DNA of 64,000 bases from Lactobacillus sp. ESL0684 (GCF_029392675.1 NZ_CP113941.1:1825245-1889244), one strand, 5' to 3'. Counted from the first letter of the stretch, positions 53,868 through 63,950 are shown. Translations and numbers: made by a program. The notes: a model not told the origin generated them from the sequence alone.

Positions 53868-54608
53868 TTATTTATGTATTCTATCTTTATTAATAAATAG
53901 CTTTAATTGAATGAAAGAAATAAAACTACATATCATTGCTATCGCAAGAACTAAAATATACATAAACTTTAATTGTGAGCTTGATAATTTAATAGCTGAT
54001 GATTGAACATTATATAAAACTGGTAAGTCATTCACAAAGTGAAATATTATAGGAAGGATTAGGCTTTTAGCAGTTAAATACAAGGCACCTGACAACATTC
54101 CAGCAGAAAAAACTAGGATCATTTGTAAAAAGACCATTTCAACAGGTACGTGCTCTATATTCACAATATGGCTAAATGCAAATCCAATACTACTTATCAA
54201 TAATGAAGTAAAATATTTATAAGAGGTAAATTGCAAAGACAAGGGTAATACTATGCCACGAAATAATATTTCTTCTGCTAATGCTATAAACAAGGTAGTT
54301 ATTAATACAAATATATCTGCTTTGTTATCAAATATTGCTTCAATATTTTTTGTTAACAATAAAAAAACTACTGCAGGGATACATGATAATATTTGGGTGA
54401 ATATATGATTAAATGATATCACATTCAATTTTACATGAAAAAGTTTCTTATTCGAAATAAGTAATATAACTATTATAATAATATCACAACATACTTGATA
54501 ATACTTACTAGGAATAATAAAATATAAAATTGACGGAAACAAAAGCATAACTATTGGAACTAATAAGATTAAAAATACTATGCTAATGAAGGTGTGCTTT
54601 TTATTCAT
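53868..54608 (-). CDS. CPBP (CAAX-like) intramembrane protease
   Basis: 246 aa, about seven to eight membrane helices. Motifs intact: AEEILFRGIV (Glu112-Glu113, Arg117), FAFSHIVN (His147) and IIFHFVNDL (His190). RBS AGGGAGAT. It follows a 63-aa membrane protein gene by 40 bp and is likely co-transcribed. Very AT-rich. Bacteriocin immunity or peptide processing are the usual roles in lactic bacteria; no precursor peptide was identified. Confidence 0.85.
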   Translation of the reverse strand: MNKKHTFISIVFLILLVPIVMLLFPSILYFIIPSKYYQVCCDIIIIVILLISNKKLFHVKLNVISFNHIFTQILSCIPAVVFLLLTKNIEAIFDNKADIFVLITTLFIALAEEILFRGIVLPLSLQFTSYKYFTSLLISSIGFAFSHIVNIEHVPVEMVFLQMILVFSAGMLSGALYLTAKSLILPIIFHFVNDLPVLYNVQSSAIKLSSSQLKFMYILVLAIAMICSFISFIQLKLFINKDRIHK

Positions 54609-54648
54609 AAATCTCCCTTAAGTAGTTTTTTCAGCTGGCAACATTGAT

Positions 54649-54840
54649 TTAATAGCCATTTAGCAATAATCTAATACCTATCCCTAAAAATACAATTCCT
54701 AGAAAAGTGCCACTCCACAGTGCTAGAGGTAGAAATCGTGATGTAGTACCAACCTTTTTAACTGCCTTAAATGCACCATAAACTGTATAAAATTCCCAAA
54801 TGCTAAGTAATACTACTACAATTCCAGTAAATCGTTCCAT
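54649..54840 (-). CDS. small two-helix membrane protein
   Basis: 63 aa: helix FTGIVVVLLSIWEFYTVYGAF (landmark), polar link KAVKKVGTTSR, helix LPLALWSGTFLGIVFLGIGI. GAGGAAATACA precedes the ATG. Probably expressed with the CPBP gene downstream. Family unknown. Confidence 0.7.
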   Translation of the reverse strand: MERFTGIVVVLLSIWEFYTVYGAFKAVKKVGTTSRFLPLALWSGTFLGIVFLGIGIRLLLNGY

Positions 54841-54999
54841 TGTATTTCCTCTGTCTTTGTAACCGATTACTTAAAACTTAATGCTATATTATATCGACTA
54901 TTTGGATTTGTCAATAATTGCTTTTAGCTGCCAGAATGGTATGATTCATATATTTCTTTACCTACATAGATTTTGAAATAAAACCCAGTGCCCAACAAC

Positions 55000-55049
55000 A
55001 AAATAGACTATCTTAGCTCTAAATCAAAAGGGTTAAATAGTCTATTTCT
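55000..55049. terminator. terminator-like hairpin downstream of gnd
   Basis: AAATAGACTAT pairs with ATAGTCTATTT across a 26-nt loop. It is the main structure in the 284-bp gap between the 63-aa gene and gnd; the rest is AT-rich with no ORF. Confidence 0.55.
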
Positions 55050-55105
55050 GTATTTATTGTTGACAAATTGCCGCCTTATGCAGCTTTTTGTAAGAGTTTT
55101 ACTTG

Positions 55106-55121
55106 TGTTACACGTGTAACA
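55106..55121. other. parS-like palindrome next to gnd
   Basis: TGTTACACGTGTAACA, a perfect 16-bp palindrome matching TGTTTCACGTGAAACA at 14 of 16 with symmetrical changes; about 9 kb from the origin. Confidence 0.5.
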
Positions 55122-55124
55122 TAG

Positions 55125-56510
55125 TTATTTTTCTTCATACCATTCAGTATGGAAAATGCCTTCACGGTCATTACGATAATAAGTATGTGCACCGAAGTAA
55201 TCCCGTTGACCTTGAATTAAGTTAGCAGGTAAACTTGGATTAAAAATTGATTCCAGGTAATTCAAAGCTGCACTCAAAGTTGGAGTTGGAATACCAGCTT
55301 TAGTAGCTAATTCAATTACTGCTCTCAGGGCTGGCAGATTTTTTTGCATTAAGCCTTTAAAGTAAGCATCTTGAAATAAATTGTCTAACTGCTTCCCATC
55401 AGCAAAGGCATTCTCAATATCTTCTAGCATTGACGAGCGAATAATACAGCCAGCTTCCCAATCCTGAGCAATAGCTGGATACCGTAAGTTCCAATGATAA
55501 GCATCAGCTGCCATTTTCAATTGTTGGAATCCTTGCGCATACGCTACTGCTTGCCCTAATTGCAAAGCTTTACCCAGATTATCAATTAAACCATTTGGTA
55601 CTTCACCATTCCAAGTGATTTCTTGACCTTCACGCGTTGTTGCTTTGGACATAAATCTGGCCAAGACAGCTTCAGCGATTACGCTAATTGGTGCACCTAG
55701 ATGAACACCATCTTCTAACATCCAATTACCGGTACCCTTGTAAGAAGCAACATTTAAGATATGATCAATCACGTCATCAGCTGTTAAGTCATCTTTTTGC
55801 TTCAAAACTTCACTAGTAATTTCACTTAGATAAGCCTGAACTAACCCTTGATTCCAATCAGCAAAGATCTTCGACATTTCTGCATTGCTTTTACCCGCTA
55901 CTTTGCGTAACAGATCATATACTTCAGAAAATTCTTGCATAATACCATATTCAATCCCATTATGCACCATTTTGACATAATGACCACTACCTTCAGGACC
56001 AATAAAACTAACACATGGCCGACCTTGTGGCGTTTTAGCAGCGATTGCTTCTAAGATTGGTGCAACTTCACGGTAGGCTGCTTCATCTCCTCCTGGCATC
56101 AACGCAGGACCGTTTAATGCTCCTTCTTCACCACCTGACACGCCCATTCCAATGAAATGAATCCCATGTGCTTCCATTTCATGAAAGCGTCTGTTAGTAT
56201 CATGAAAATTAGAGTTCCCACCGTCTAGAATGATATCACCTTTATCAAGTAAAGGTAGTAATTTCTGTAAAGTCTCATCAACCGGTTTACCGGCTGCAAT
56301 TTGAATTAAAATTTTCCGTGGTTTTTCAAGTGAATTAACAAACTCTGCTAAAGAATAAGTCGGTAATAACTTTTCATCTTGATATTCTGCAAAAGCATCA
56401 ACTTCTGGCTTATCAATACTATAACCAGAAACAGAAAAACCACTGTTTCGTACATTCAAGGCCAAGTTTTTGCCCATGACAGATAAGCCAATAACTCCAA
56501 ATTGTTGCAT
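55125..56510 (-). CDS. gnd: 6-phosphogluconate dehydrogenase, decarboxylating
   Basis: 461 aa. N-terminal NADP fold GVIGLSVMGKNLALN, catalytic region HFIGMGVSGGEEGA and HYVKMVHNGIEYG, and a complete C-terminus SLPANLIQGQRDYFG, HTYYR, FHTEW. It oxidises 6-phosphogluconate to ribulose-5-phosphate with CO2 release and makes NADPH and pentose phosphates. In the second position of the nucleotide motif Ala is Ser (GLSVMG), which looks tolerable. Separate transcription unit between terminators. Confidence 0.96.
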   Translation of the reverse strand: MQQFGVIGLSVMGKNLALNVRNSGFSVSGYSIDKPEVDAFAEYQDEKLLPTYSLAEFVNSLEKPRKILIQIAAGKPVDETLQKLLPLLDKGDIILDGGNSNFHDTNRRFHEMEAHGIHFIGMGVSGGEEGALNGPALMPGGDEAAYREVAPILEAIAAKTPQGRPCVSFIGPEGSGHYVKMVHNGIEYGIMQEFSEVYDLLRKVAGKSNAEMSKIFADWNQGLVQAYLSEITSEVLKQKDDLTADDVIDHILNVASYKGTGNWMLEDGVHLGAPISVIAEAVLARFMSKATTREGQEITWNGEVPNGLIDNLGKALQLGQAVAYAQGFQQLKMAADAYHWNLRYPAIAQDWEAGCIIRSSMLEDIENAFADGKQLDNLFQDAYFKGLMQKNLPALRAVIELATKAGIPTPTLSAALNYLESIFNPSLPANLIQGQRDYFGAHTYYRNDREGIFHTEWYEEK

Positions 56511-56565
56511 CTTTAATCCTCCATATCAAATATTGTCTCTTAAATATTATACTTGTAAGACAGAA

Positions 56566-56600
56566 AAAAAGCGAAACTTTCAATAAGTTTCGCTTTTTAT
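56566..56600. terminator. terminator between gnd and pyruvate oxidase gene
   Basis: AAAAAGCGAAACTT pairs exactly with AAGTTTCGCTTTTT, loop TCAAT; it ends the pox transcript on the minus strand. Confidence 0.9.
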
Positions 56601-56615
56601 TTTACTAATATTAAA

Positions 56616-58421
56616 TTAGTGTTCTGAAGCACCTGAAGTAGTATCTGGTTCTTCTTCTGGTTCAGCTTCTTCTTCCTCTGAAGCGCCTGAAGCAGTATCA
56701 TCAACTACACCATATTTTTCAGCAAAGTAGCTAAATGGCTTCAAGTCTTCTGCTTGATACTTCTTAACGAATTCTGGATCATCAAGAGTGTTCAATTCAG
56801 TTGAGTATGGCATTTCGTGAGTCAACTTAACGTCGATTAACATTGGGCCATCCATTTGCTTGAATTCCTTAACTGCGTCTTCGAATTCCTTCTTAGTACG
56901 AGCAGTTACACTCTTAACGTTCATACCTTCACCAACTTTAGCCCAGTCGTTATCTGGCATGATAACACCTGACAATGGTTGGTGTGATTGGTCAACTTGT
57001 TCAGCTTCAATGAAGCCCAAAGTTTCGTTAGTGAAGACAACGTTAAGTACATGCATGTTGTAACGAGCTTGAGTTAACAATTCTTGACTCATCATGGCAA
57101 AACCACCATCACCGCCAAGGTTCCAAACTTCACGCTCTGGATGAGTAGTAGCAGCAGCAAGTGAAGCTGGAGTACCAAATCCCATAGTTGCGTACAAGCC
57201 TGAAGTTGCCCAAGTTTGTTCATCATGCAAGTTAACTAAACGTTGGAAGTTAATGTTAATGTTACCAACATCAATAGCAAACATTGCATCATCATCAGCG
57301 TATTTATTGATTACGTCAAAGATTGGCTCTGGACGAACTGGCATTTGATCTGAATCAACAAAGCTTTCTTGCCATTCATCCCAGTTTTGACGGTCTGCAA
57401 GAGCAGCCTTGTAAAGTGGTGATTCTTCACGGTCTTCACCAGCATCAATCATCGCTTGCAAAGTCTTAGCACCATCAGCCAGAATCGGTACATCAACTGC
57501 ATGACGTTTACCCAATTTTTCAGAATCAACATCAATTTGAATAACCTTAGCCTTTGGATTAAAGAAGAAGACTGAGAATGGAGAGTTGTTACCTACCCAA
57601 ACTACCAAGTCAGCGTGCGTTTGGATATCATCACTGGCCTTAGGAGCAACACGACCAATTGAGCCCATGTATGCAGGGAATTTATCTTCAACAACACCCT
57701 TAGCAATAACTGATGAAAGTAGTGGAGTCTTGAACTTGTTAGCAAAGGCCTTCAAAACATCGCCATGACCCTTAACACCAACACCGTAGTAGACAACCGG
57801 ATTCTTAGCTTCTTTAAGCAATTTAACAGCTGCATCAACTGATTCTTTCTTAGGTGCAGCGTAGTTAGGAATTGCTTGCAATGAATCATAAGTTACACGG
57901 AAGTTGTCATTAATCTTGTCCCAACCAAAGTCTTTAGGCAAGATCAAAACAGCTGGACCCTTCTTAGCGTATGCTTGACGAAGAGCTTCATCCATCATCC
58001 CTGGAATTTGATCTGCTGTCTTAACTTGATGGTTCCAAACAGCAACAGCATCAAACCATGGCTTTTCATCAAAAGCTTGGAAGAAATCGATGTCTTGACG
58101 ACTAGTAGGAACGTTGGCAACAATCGCTACCATTGGAACCTTGTCGTACTTAGCATCGTACAAACCATTCATCAAGTGAACGGCACCAGGACCTGCAGAA
58201 CCGAAACATACACCAGCATTACCAGTGAACTTGTATTCAGCAGCTGCGGCTAAAGCGCCAGCTTCCTCATGACGAACTTCAATATATTTTAACTTACCCT
58301 TAAAGTTGTGGATAGCGTTCATTGTTGAGTCGAATGAACCACCCGGAAAACCATAAATATGATCAATATGCCAGTCAAGCAAAACTTGAAGCATAGCATC
58401 TGAGCCATTAATTTTTGTCAT
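56616..58421 (-). CDS. pyruvate oxidase (TPP- and FAD-dependent) with acidic tail
   Basis: 601 aa. Converts pyruvate, phosphate and oxygen to acetyl phosphate, CO2 and hydrogen peroxide. Conserved parts: YGFPGGSFDSTMNAI, VRHEEAGALAAAAEYKFTG (TPP glutamate), SAGPGAVHLMNGLYDAK and the TPP/Mg site NLGGDGGFAMMSQELL with FTNETLGF. After residue 574 comes an unusual tail: DTASGASE, a Glu/Pro stretch, then DTTSGASEH. A CcpA-type site lies about 100 bp before the start. RBS AAGGAGAT. Confidence 0.94.
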   Translation of the reverse strand: MTKINGSDAMLQVLLDWHIDHIYGFPGGSFDSTMNAIHNFKGKLKYIEVRHEEAGALAAAAEYKFTGNAGVCFGSAGPGAVHLMNGLYDAKYDKVPMVAIVANVPTSRQDIDFFQAFDEKPWFDAVAVWNHQVKTADQIPGMMDEALRQAYAKKGPAVLILPKDFGWDKINDNFRVTYDSLQAIPNYAAPKKESVDAAVKLLKEAKNPVVYYGVGVKGHGDVLKAFANKFKTPLLSSVIAKGVVEDKFPAYMGSIGRVAPKASDDIQTHADLVVWVGNNSPFSVFFFNPKAKVIQIDVDSEKLGKRHAVDVPILADGAKTLQAMIDAGEDREESPLYKAALADRQNWDEWQESFVDSDQMPVRPEPIFDVINKYADDDAMFAIDVGNININFQRLVNLHDEQTWATSGLYATMGFGTPASLAAATTHPEREVWNLGGDGGFAMMSQELLTQARYNMHVLNVVFTNETLGFIEAEQVDQSHQPLSGVIMPDNDWAKVGEGMNVKSVTARTKKEFEDAVKEFKQMDGPMLIDVKLTHEMPYSTELNTLDDPEFVKKYQAEDLKPFSYFAEKYGVVDDTASGASEEEEAEPEEEPDTTSGASEH

Positions 58422-58517
58422 CTTAAGTGCATCTCCTTAAATAATGTTTACTTACATACTGTATTAAAACATATAATTTCACAATTTCAAGTAACTAAAA
58501 TTTGTTAATCGTGCAAT

Positions 58518-58532
58518 ATGTAAGCGCTTTGT
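58518..58532. promoter_or_regulatory. candidate cre (CcpA) site upstream of pyruvate oxidase
   Basis: ATGTAAGCGCTTTGT fits WTGNAANCGNWNNCW except for one position. It lies upstream of the probable pox -35. The rest of the 274-bp gap to mnmG is AT-rich and holds the pox promoter but nothing else I can name. Confidence 0.55.
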
Positions 58533-58695
58533 AAAGATATTAGCTTCACAATATTGAGCAGCTATGATAACGCTTATACGTGATAGCAATATTCTCACTT
58601 GTGATTACTTGATCATTTATTGGATTTTTGTGTATTTTTTAAATAATTAATTTAACTAAAATATTTTTCGCCTTTTTCAAAATTTTAGACTAATT

Positions 58696-60594
58696 TTAAT
58701 CTTTTATTTTTTCATAATGACCATTTTGAACATAGACACTTAAAATTGCTAAATCAGCTGGATTAACTCCAGAAATTCGTTCTGCCTGAGCTAAAGTCTC
58801 CGGTCTGATTTTTTCAAATTTTTGTCTAGCTTCTGTTGCCAGCCCATTAATTGCCTGATAATCAAGGTCTGCTGGAATCTTCTTGGCTTCTTGACGATGA
58901 AGTCGATCGATTTGTTGCTGTTCTTTTTTAATATAACCAGCATATTTAACATTAATTTCAATCTGTTCTTTAACATAGCGATCACTAGAAATACTAGTTC
59001 CACTTAGTTGCTCAATATCCGGTATCGTAACCCGTGGTCTACGCAGAAAAGCATCTGCTTTAAGTCCTGCCTTAAGCTCATCTTCACCAATTCCTTGTAA
59101 ATACTCCTGCACCTCTTTAGTTGGATGAATCGTAATTGATTCAAGCACACGTTTAGCTTGAGTAATCTGCGCTTTCTTAGCAGTAAATTTGGAGTAGCGC
59201 TCTTCAGAAATTAACCCCAGTTGATAGCCATAGTCAGTTAAGCGCAAGTCAGCGTTGTCATGACGCAATATTAACCGATACTCAGCCCGCGAGGTTAATA
59301 ATCGATATGGCTCTTCAGTTCCCTTAGTAACTAAGTCATCGATTAAAACGCCAATATAAGCCTCATCCCGACCTAAGGTAAAACCAGCTTTACCAGCCGC
59401 ACGCAAGGCTGCATTAATACCTGCAATTAAGCCTTGACCAGCTGCTTCTTCGTACCCTGAAGTACCATTCATCTGTCCAGCAGTGAACAAATTCCTAATG
59501 TTTTTAGTTTCTAAAGTATGCTTCAATTGCCAAGGATCAACCACATCGTATTCAATCGCATAACCAGGTCGCATTAGCTCCGCATCTTCAAGTCCAGCAA
59601 TCGAATGTAACATTTTGAGCTGAATTTCCTCAGGCATTGAAGTTGAAAAGTCACCAACATAAACTTCATTAGTATCCTTACCTTCTGGTTCCAAGAAGAT
59701 TTGGTGACGTGATTTATCAGCAAACCGAACTACCTTAGTTTCAATTGAAGGACAGTATCTAGGACCTACACCCTTAATTTGACCTGAAAACATTGGTGAT
59801 CGTGTCAAATTTTCGTTGATAATCTGATGGGTCTTCTGGTTAGTATAGGTCATCCAACATGAGACCTGCTCTGTGAGATAATCTTCATCCCTACTAGTAA
59901 AAGAGAAATGTCGTGGTTCCTCATCCCCTGGTTCTTCTTCCGTTTTTGAATAATCGATTGTGTTACCGTTGACTCTGGGAGGCGTCCCTGTCTTAAAGCG
60001 ACGCAATTTAAATCCTAAATCTTCAAGGTTTTCTGATAATTTTATTGCCGGAATTGTGTTATTCGGTCCAGATGAATAATTCAACTCGCCAATATAAATT
60101 CTACCTCGTGCTGAAGTTCCTGTAGTTAAAACCACACTTTTAGCTAGATAACTAGCACCAGTGTTGGTAACCACACCTTGACAAACGCCATCTTTAACTA
60201 ATAACTTATCAACTGTCGCTTGGCGCAAAGTTAAATGTGGTGTATTTTCGATTACACTCTTCATTTGCTGATGATACTGCCACTTATCTGCTTGGGCCCG
60301 CAATGCACGTACAGCCGGACCTTTACCCGTATTTAACATGCGCATCTGAATATAAGTTGCATCGATATTTTTCCCCATTTGACCGCCTAAAGCATCAATT
60401 TCGCGTACAACGGTCCCTTTAGCTGGACCACCAACAGAAGGGTTACATGGCATAAAGGCCACCATATCCAAACTAATGGTTAACAGCAAAGTATTTTGTC
60501 CCATCTTGGCACTAGCAAGAGCTGCTTCACAACCCGCATGTCCTGAACCAACTACGATTACATCATAGTCATTCGAAGAATAATTCTTAATCAT
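58696..60594 (-). CDS. mnmG: tRNA U34 carboxymethylaminomethyl synthesis enzyme MnmG
   Basis: 632 aa. FAD site [12 protein letters not shown] at 15-26, [21 protein letters not shown] region with catalytic cysteine segment [18 protein letters not shown], and the C-terminal helical domain ending in HYEKIKD. It works with MnmE to modify the wobble uridine of several tRNAs. It follows mnmE by 9 bp in one operon, the usual order near the origin. Confidence 0.97.
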   Translation of the reverse strand: MIKNYSSNDYDVIVVGSGHAGCEAALASAKMGQNTLLLTISLDMVAFMPCNPSVGGPAKGTVVREIDALGGQMGKNIDATYIQMRMLNTGKGPAVRALRAQADKWQYHQQMKSVIENTPHLTLRQATVDKLLVKDGVCQGVVTNTGASYLAKSVVLTTGTSARGRIYIGELNYSSGPNNTIPAIKLSENLEDLGFKLRRFKTGTPPRVNGNTIDYSKTEEEPGDEEPRHFSFTSRDEDYLTEQVSCWMTYTNQKTHQIINENLTRSPMFSGQIKGVGPRYCPSIETKVVRFADKSRHQIFLEPEGKDTNEVYVGDFSTSMPEEIQLKMLHSIAGLEDAELMRPGYAIEYDVVDPWQLKHTLETKNIRNLFTAGQMNGTSGYEEAAGQGLIAGINAALRAAGKAGFTLGRDEAYIGVLIDDLVTKGTEEPYRLLTSRAEYRLILRHDNADLRLTDYGYQLGLISEERYSKFTAKKAQITQAKRVLESITIHPTKEVQEYLQGIGEDELKAGLKADAFLRRPRVTIPDIEQLSGTSISSDRYVKEQIEINVKYAGYIKKEQQQIDRLHRQEAKKIPADLDYQAINGLATEARQKFEKIRPETLAQAERISGVNPADLAILSVYVQNGHYEKIKD

Positions 60595-60603
60595 CCGTCT
60601 CTC

Positions 60604-61989
60604 CTATTTACCTAAACAAAATTGGCTAAATAACTCGTTGACTAATTCATCAGGGCTACTTTCACCCGTAATTTCACCTAAGGTATCCCAAGCGCCATTC
60701 AGATCAATCTGTACAATGTCAACTGGCACCTCATCATTAACCGCTATGATTACATCCTCAAGCTGCTTTTTGGCTTTTTGCAATAATCCGACTTGTCGCT
60801 GATTAGTCACTAATACTTCATCATTAGAATTTTCGATTCCATTAAAAAATAACTGCTTAATTGCGTCTTCAAGCTGTGTCAAATTCTGCTCTTGCAAAAT
60901 TGAAGTGGCAATAACTTCGCTAGCTGTTGTTGTCTCAAGCTCTTCCTTATTTAGCTGCTGACCTAAATCAGTTTTATTGAGAATAATAATCCGTTTCTTA
61001 TTAGCTGTTGCTGCAATTAGTTCTTGATCAGCTGGAGTTAAATCATGACTAGCATCAAGCAATAATAAAACTAAATCTGCCTGATCTAGCGCCTTTTTCG
61101 ATCGTTCAACGCCAATTTTTTCTACCTTATTATCAGTTTGCCGAATTCCAGCAGTATCGATTAATTTAAGAGGAACGCCCTTCACTGAAACATACTCTTC
61201 CAACGTATCACGCGTAGTCCCAGCAACATCAGTAACAATTGCCTTATCACTTTTAGTTAAATAATTAAGCAAAGACGACTTTCCCACGTTAGGTTGCCCA
61301 ATAATTGCTGTAGCTAAGCCGTTGCGCAAGGCAGTTCCTTCACTAGCAGTCGTTAATAACCGTTCTATTTTAGCAATAACTGATTTAGATACACCAGCCA
61401 TTTGCTTAGCTGTAATCGTATCAGCATCATATTCTGGATAATCAATATTAACTTCAACATTAGCTAAAGTATCCAAAATTTCTTGCCGCATTGCTTGAAT
61501 CTTGGTCAATAAGCCACCCTCAAGTTGCTTTTCTGCTACTTCACGTGCCTTATCAGTTTTGGCCCGCACAATATCCATCACACTTTCGGCTTGCGTTAAA
61601 TCAATGCGTCCATTCATAAAAGCCCGTTTAGTAAATTCACCAGCATCAGCCATTCTAGCGCCATGACCCAGCAGTAATTGTAAAATGCGATTAGTCACTA
61701 CAATCCCACCATGGCAATTAATCTCAACTATATCTTCGCGAGTAAAAGTTTTTGGTGCACGCATTACCGACACCATGACCTCATCAATCACTTGCTTAGT
61801 TTCAGGATCAATAATATGCCCATAATTAATCGTGTGACTTGGTACCTTTGTTAAATTCTTACCTTTAAAGATTTGATTAACAATTGGTACTGCAGCCTCA
61901 CCTGACAACCGCACAATCGAGATACCGCCCTCCCCAATTGGAGTTGAGATAGCAGCAATCGTATCGAATTCAGTTAAAGTCTGAACCAT
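60604..61989 (-). CDS. mnmE: tRNA U34 modification GTPase MnmE
   Basis: 461 aa. N-terminal tetrahydrofolate-binding domain ([19 protein letters not shown]), an inserted G domain with [20 protein letters not shown] and NKTD, and the C-terminal FCLGK carrying the conserved cysteine. GTP hydrolysis drives the modification with MnmG. RBS AAGGAGAAAA. It is separated from yidC by a terminator. Confidence 0.97.
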   Translation of the reverse strand: MVQTLTEFDTIAAISTPIGEGGISIVRLSGEAAVPIVNQIFKGKNLTKVPSHTINYGHIIDPETKQVIDEVMVSVMRAPKTFTREDIVEINCHGGIVVTNRILQLLLGHGARMADAGEFTKRAFMNGRIDLTQAESVMDIVRAKTDKAREVAEKQLEGGLLTKIQAMRQEILDTLANVEVNIDYPEYDADTITAKQMAGVSKSVIAKIERLLTTASEGTALRNGLATAIIGQPNVGKSSLLNYLTKSDKAIVTDVAGTTRDTLEEYVSVKGVPLKLIDTAGIRQTDNKVEKIGVERSKKALDQADLVLLLLDASHDLTPADQELIAATANKKRIIILNKTDLGQQLNKEELETTTASEVIATSILQEQNLTQLEDAIKQLFFNGIENSNDEVLVTNQRQVGLLQKAKKQLEDVIIAVNDEVPVDIVQIDLNGAWDTLGEITGESSPDELVNELFSQFCLGK

Positions 61990-62017
61990 GATTTTCTCCT
62001 TTTAATAAAACTCAATC

Positions 62018-62067
62018 AAAAAAGCGCATTATAACACCACGAATAATTCGTGATGTATAAAGCACTT
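62018..62067 (-). terminator. terminator of rpmH-rnpA-yidC unit
   Basis: A long stem on the minus strand: AGTGCTTTATaCATCACGAAT with ATTCGTGGTGTTATAATGCGCT, some G-U and mismatches, followed by six T. Confidence 0.8.
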
Positions 62068-62103
62068 TGACTACTTTATCTAAAAATCACTTTAGATTAA
62101 TAT

Positions 62104-62970
62104 TTACTTTTTGCGTTTTAACCGTTTATATGTTTTACGCAGCTTACGCTTGCGTTCGCGTTCTTTTTCGGCCTTAGCTTCTTGTTCTTTACGATATTTA
62201 ATCGGATTTTGCAGAATGAATGTCTGAATCAACTGGAACAAATTAGAAATTACCCAATATAAAATAATTGCTGATTGGAAGTAAATTCCCATTACCCCAA
62301 CCATAATTGACATACCATATGTCATAAATTTAGTAGATAAGTTCTTGGATTGTTGCGGCGTAGACATTTGACTGATGTAAGTCGATAAGAAAGTTAACAC
62401 CATCGACAAAATCGGCATAATAAAGTAAGGATCTGGTTTACCTAAATCCATCCATAAGAAGTGTCCAGTTTGCAGCTGTGGTGTTCGCCAAATTGCACCA
62501 TATAAAGCATACATAACTGGTAGTTGAATAATCAGCGGCAAACAACCAGCATACGGATTAATACCCGCTTCCTTATACAGCTTATTGGTCTCTTCAGACA
62601 ATAAAGTCCGCGATTCAGTATCACTACCAGGATATTTTTTCCGTAATGCATCTAGTTCAGGCTGAACGCTCTGCATTTTCGTAGTACTCTTAATCGACAT
62701 GGCACTAAGCGGATATAGCAGCAGACGTACAATTACCGTAAAGACAATAATTGCCCAGCCATAACTATTCCCCATAATCTTAGCCAGCCACAGCAAGAAA
62801 GAGGACATATAATAAATAACCCAGCGATCCCACCAATTACCACTTGTATGTGAAATCGGCGTTGGCTTAGCAGCCGTATTACTACATCCAGTCAAGACAA
62901 CAGCTACTGCTACTACGGCAAGCACTGCCAGTAAACGTTTGACATTCTTTTTAGTTAAAATGTCCTTCAC
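62104..62970 (-). CDS. yidC: membrane protein insertase YidC (OxaA, lipoprotein form)
   Basis: 288 aa from GTG 62970. I prefer it because GAGGAAG lies 6 nt upstream and the rnpA stop (TAG) directly precedes it; ATG 62985, overlapping rnpA by 14 bp, is the alternative. Signal with lipobox VVLTGCSN, then five membrane helices: WAIIVFTVIVRLLLYPLSAM, YAGCLPLIIQLPVMYALYGA (landmark), and a very basic tail KRKLRKTYKRLKRKK that can touch the ribosome. It inserts membrane proteins. The arginine of VIVRLL is the conserved groove residue. Confidence 0.93.
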   Translation of the reverse strand: MKDILTKKNVKRLLAVLAVVAVAVVLTGCSNTAAKPTPISHTSGNWWDRWVIYYMSSFLLWLAKIMGNSYGWAIIVFTVIVRLLLYPLSAMSIKSTTKMQSVQPELDALRKKYPGSDTESRTLLSEETNKLYKEAGINPYAGCLPLIIQLPVMYALYGAIWRTPQLQTGHFLWMDLGKPDPYFIMPILSMVLTFLSTYISQMSTPQQSKNLSTKFMTYGMSIMVGVMGIYFQSAIILYWVISNLFQLIQTFILQNPIKYRKEQEAKAEKERERKRKLRKTYKRLKRKK

Positions 62971-62971
62971 A

Positions 62972-63340
62972 CTAATCTTCCTCATTTTCACTAGGTATTT
63001 CTTCAATAATGTTGGCCAAATAAAGTACATGCAATAAATGTTTTTGTACATCAGCCTTCTTAAAATTACGTGCATACGGTCTAGCAATTACCAAAAAGTC
63101 GATTTTTGGTTCAATTGCAGTCTTATTTTCACTAATAACTGCCCGTATATAACGCTTGAGTCGATTACGAACAACAGCAGTATGAGCAACCTTTTTACCA
63201 ACAGAAATCCCGACTCTAAAATGCTGGTTTTCCATTCTATCTATTTGATAGATCACAAAAGCCCGATTAGCAACTGAATTACCGGCTTTAAAAACCCGCT
63301 GAAAATCATTTTCTGTTTTAACTCGATAGGACTTTCTCAA
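62972..63340 (-). CDS. rnpA: ribonuclease P protein component
   Basis: 122 aa from a TTG start. RNR motif [13 protein letters not shown]-terminal [14 protein letters not shown] and [12 protein letters not shown]. It supports the catalytic RNA in trimming tRNA 5' ends. It lies between rpmH and yidC as usual, behind a short terminator-like hairpin. Confidence 0.96.
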   Translation of the reverse strand: MRKSYRVKTENDFQRVFKAGNSVANRAFVIYQIDRMENQHFRVGISVGKKVAHTAVVRNRLKRYIRAVISENKTAIEPKIDFLVIARPYARNFKKADVQKHLLHVLYLANIIEEIPSENEED

Positions 63341-63371
63341 AACGCTTCATTCCAATTCCACTATTGAATAC

Positions 63372-63398
63372 TAAAAAAACCACTGGGATTCAGTGGTT
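63372..63398 (-). terminator. hairpin between rpmH and rnpA
   Basis: AACCACTG and CAGTGGTT pair around GGATT; on the minus strand seven T follow. It directly follows the rpmH stop and probably reduces rnpA expression relative to rpmH. Confidence 0.8.
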
Positions 63399-63538
63399 TA
63401 AGCAGATAAGACTTTTCTACCTTTTGCACGGCGTCTAGCTAAAACCTTGCGGCCATTAGATGTGCTCATCCGTTTCATAAAGCCGTGAACGCGTGAACGG
63501 TGACGCTTTTTAGGTTGGTAAGTTCTCTTAGTTGTCAT
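63398..63538 (-). CDS. rpmH: ribosomal protein L34
   Basis: 46 aa starting [20 protein letters not shown] and ending in GRKVLSA; ATG 63538 follows GGAGGT. Typical first gene left of the origin. Confidence 0.97.
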   Translation of the reverse strand: MTTKRTYQPKKRHRSRVHGFMKRMSTSNGRKVLARRRAKGRKVLSA

Positions 63539-63689
63539 TAAACTACACCTCCAATTTGTGTAATTACACAATTTAGTATTAAGGATAGCATGATTACGAA
63601 TAAAAACCAAGTCTAAATATTAAATAAATCTATTACAACTTGGATTTTCACTGTAAAAATTTTATTACTTGTGCAAATTTCACCTAACT

Positions 63690-63950
63690 AATTTATCCAC
63701 AAAATCAAAATACACAATATCTTTCACAGCTTTTTCCACAAACAACAAGCTGTGGAAAAAGATATTCACACTATGTTGATATTATGCTTGAATTAATGGC
63801 AAAGCTCTTGCAAACATTGGTAAAGTTATCAACAATACAAGTTGACTATTAATAATATTTTCGAGGATTTTCAATATTTTTGAGGATTATTTGTAAAACT
63901 TTATCCACATCTTGTTAATTCTTAATTTCTTTTATTAACCTGTGGAAAAC
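63690..63950. other. oriC: chromosomal replication origin region (DnaA boxes)
   Basis: DnaA boxes TTATCCACA at 63693-63701 and 63901-63909; near boxes TTTTCCACA at 63732-63740 and, inverted, at 63751-63759 and 63941-63949; TTATCAACA at 63826-63834. The AT-rich stretch 63840-63900 holds a 16-bp direct repeat AATATTTT(C/T)GAGGATT (63854-63869 and 63873-63888), a likely unwinding element. Position between rpmH and the next gene is the standard dnaA-upstream origin. Confidence 0.9.
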
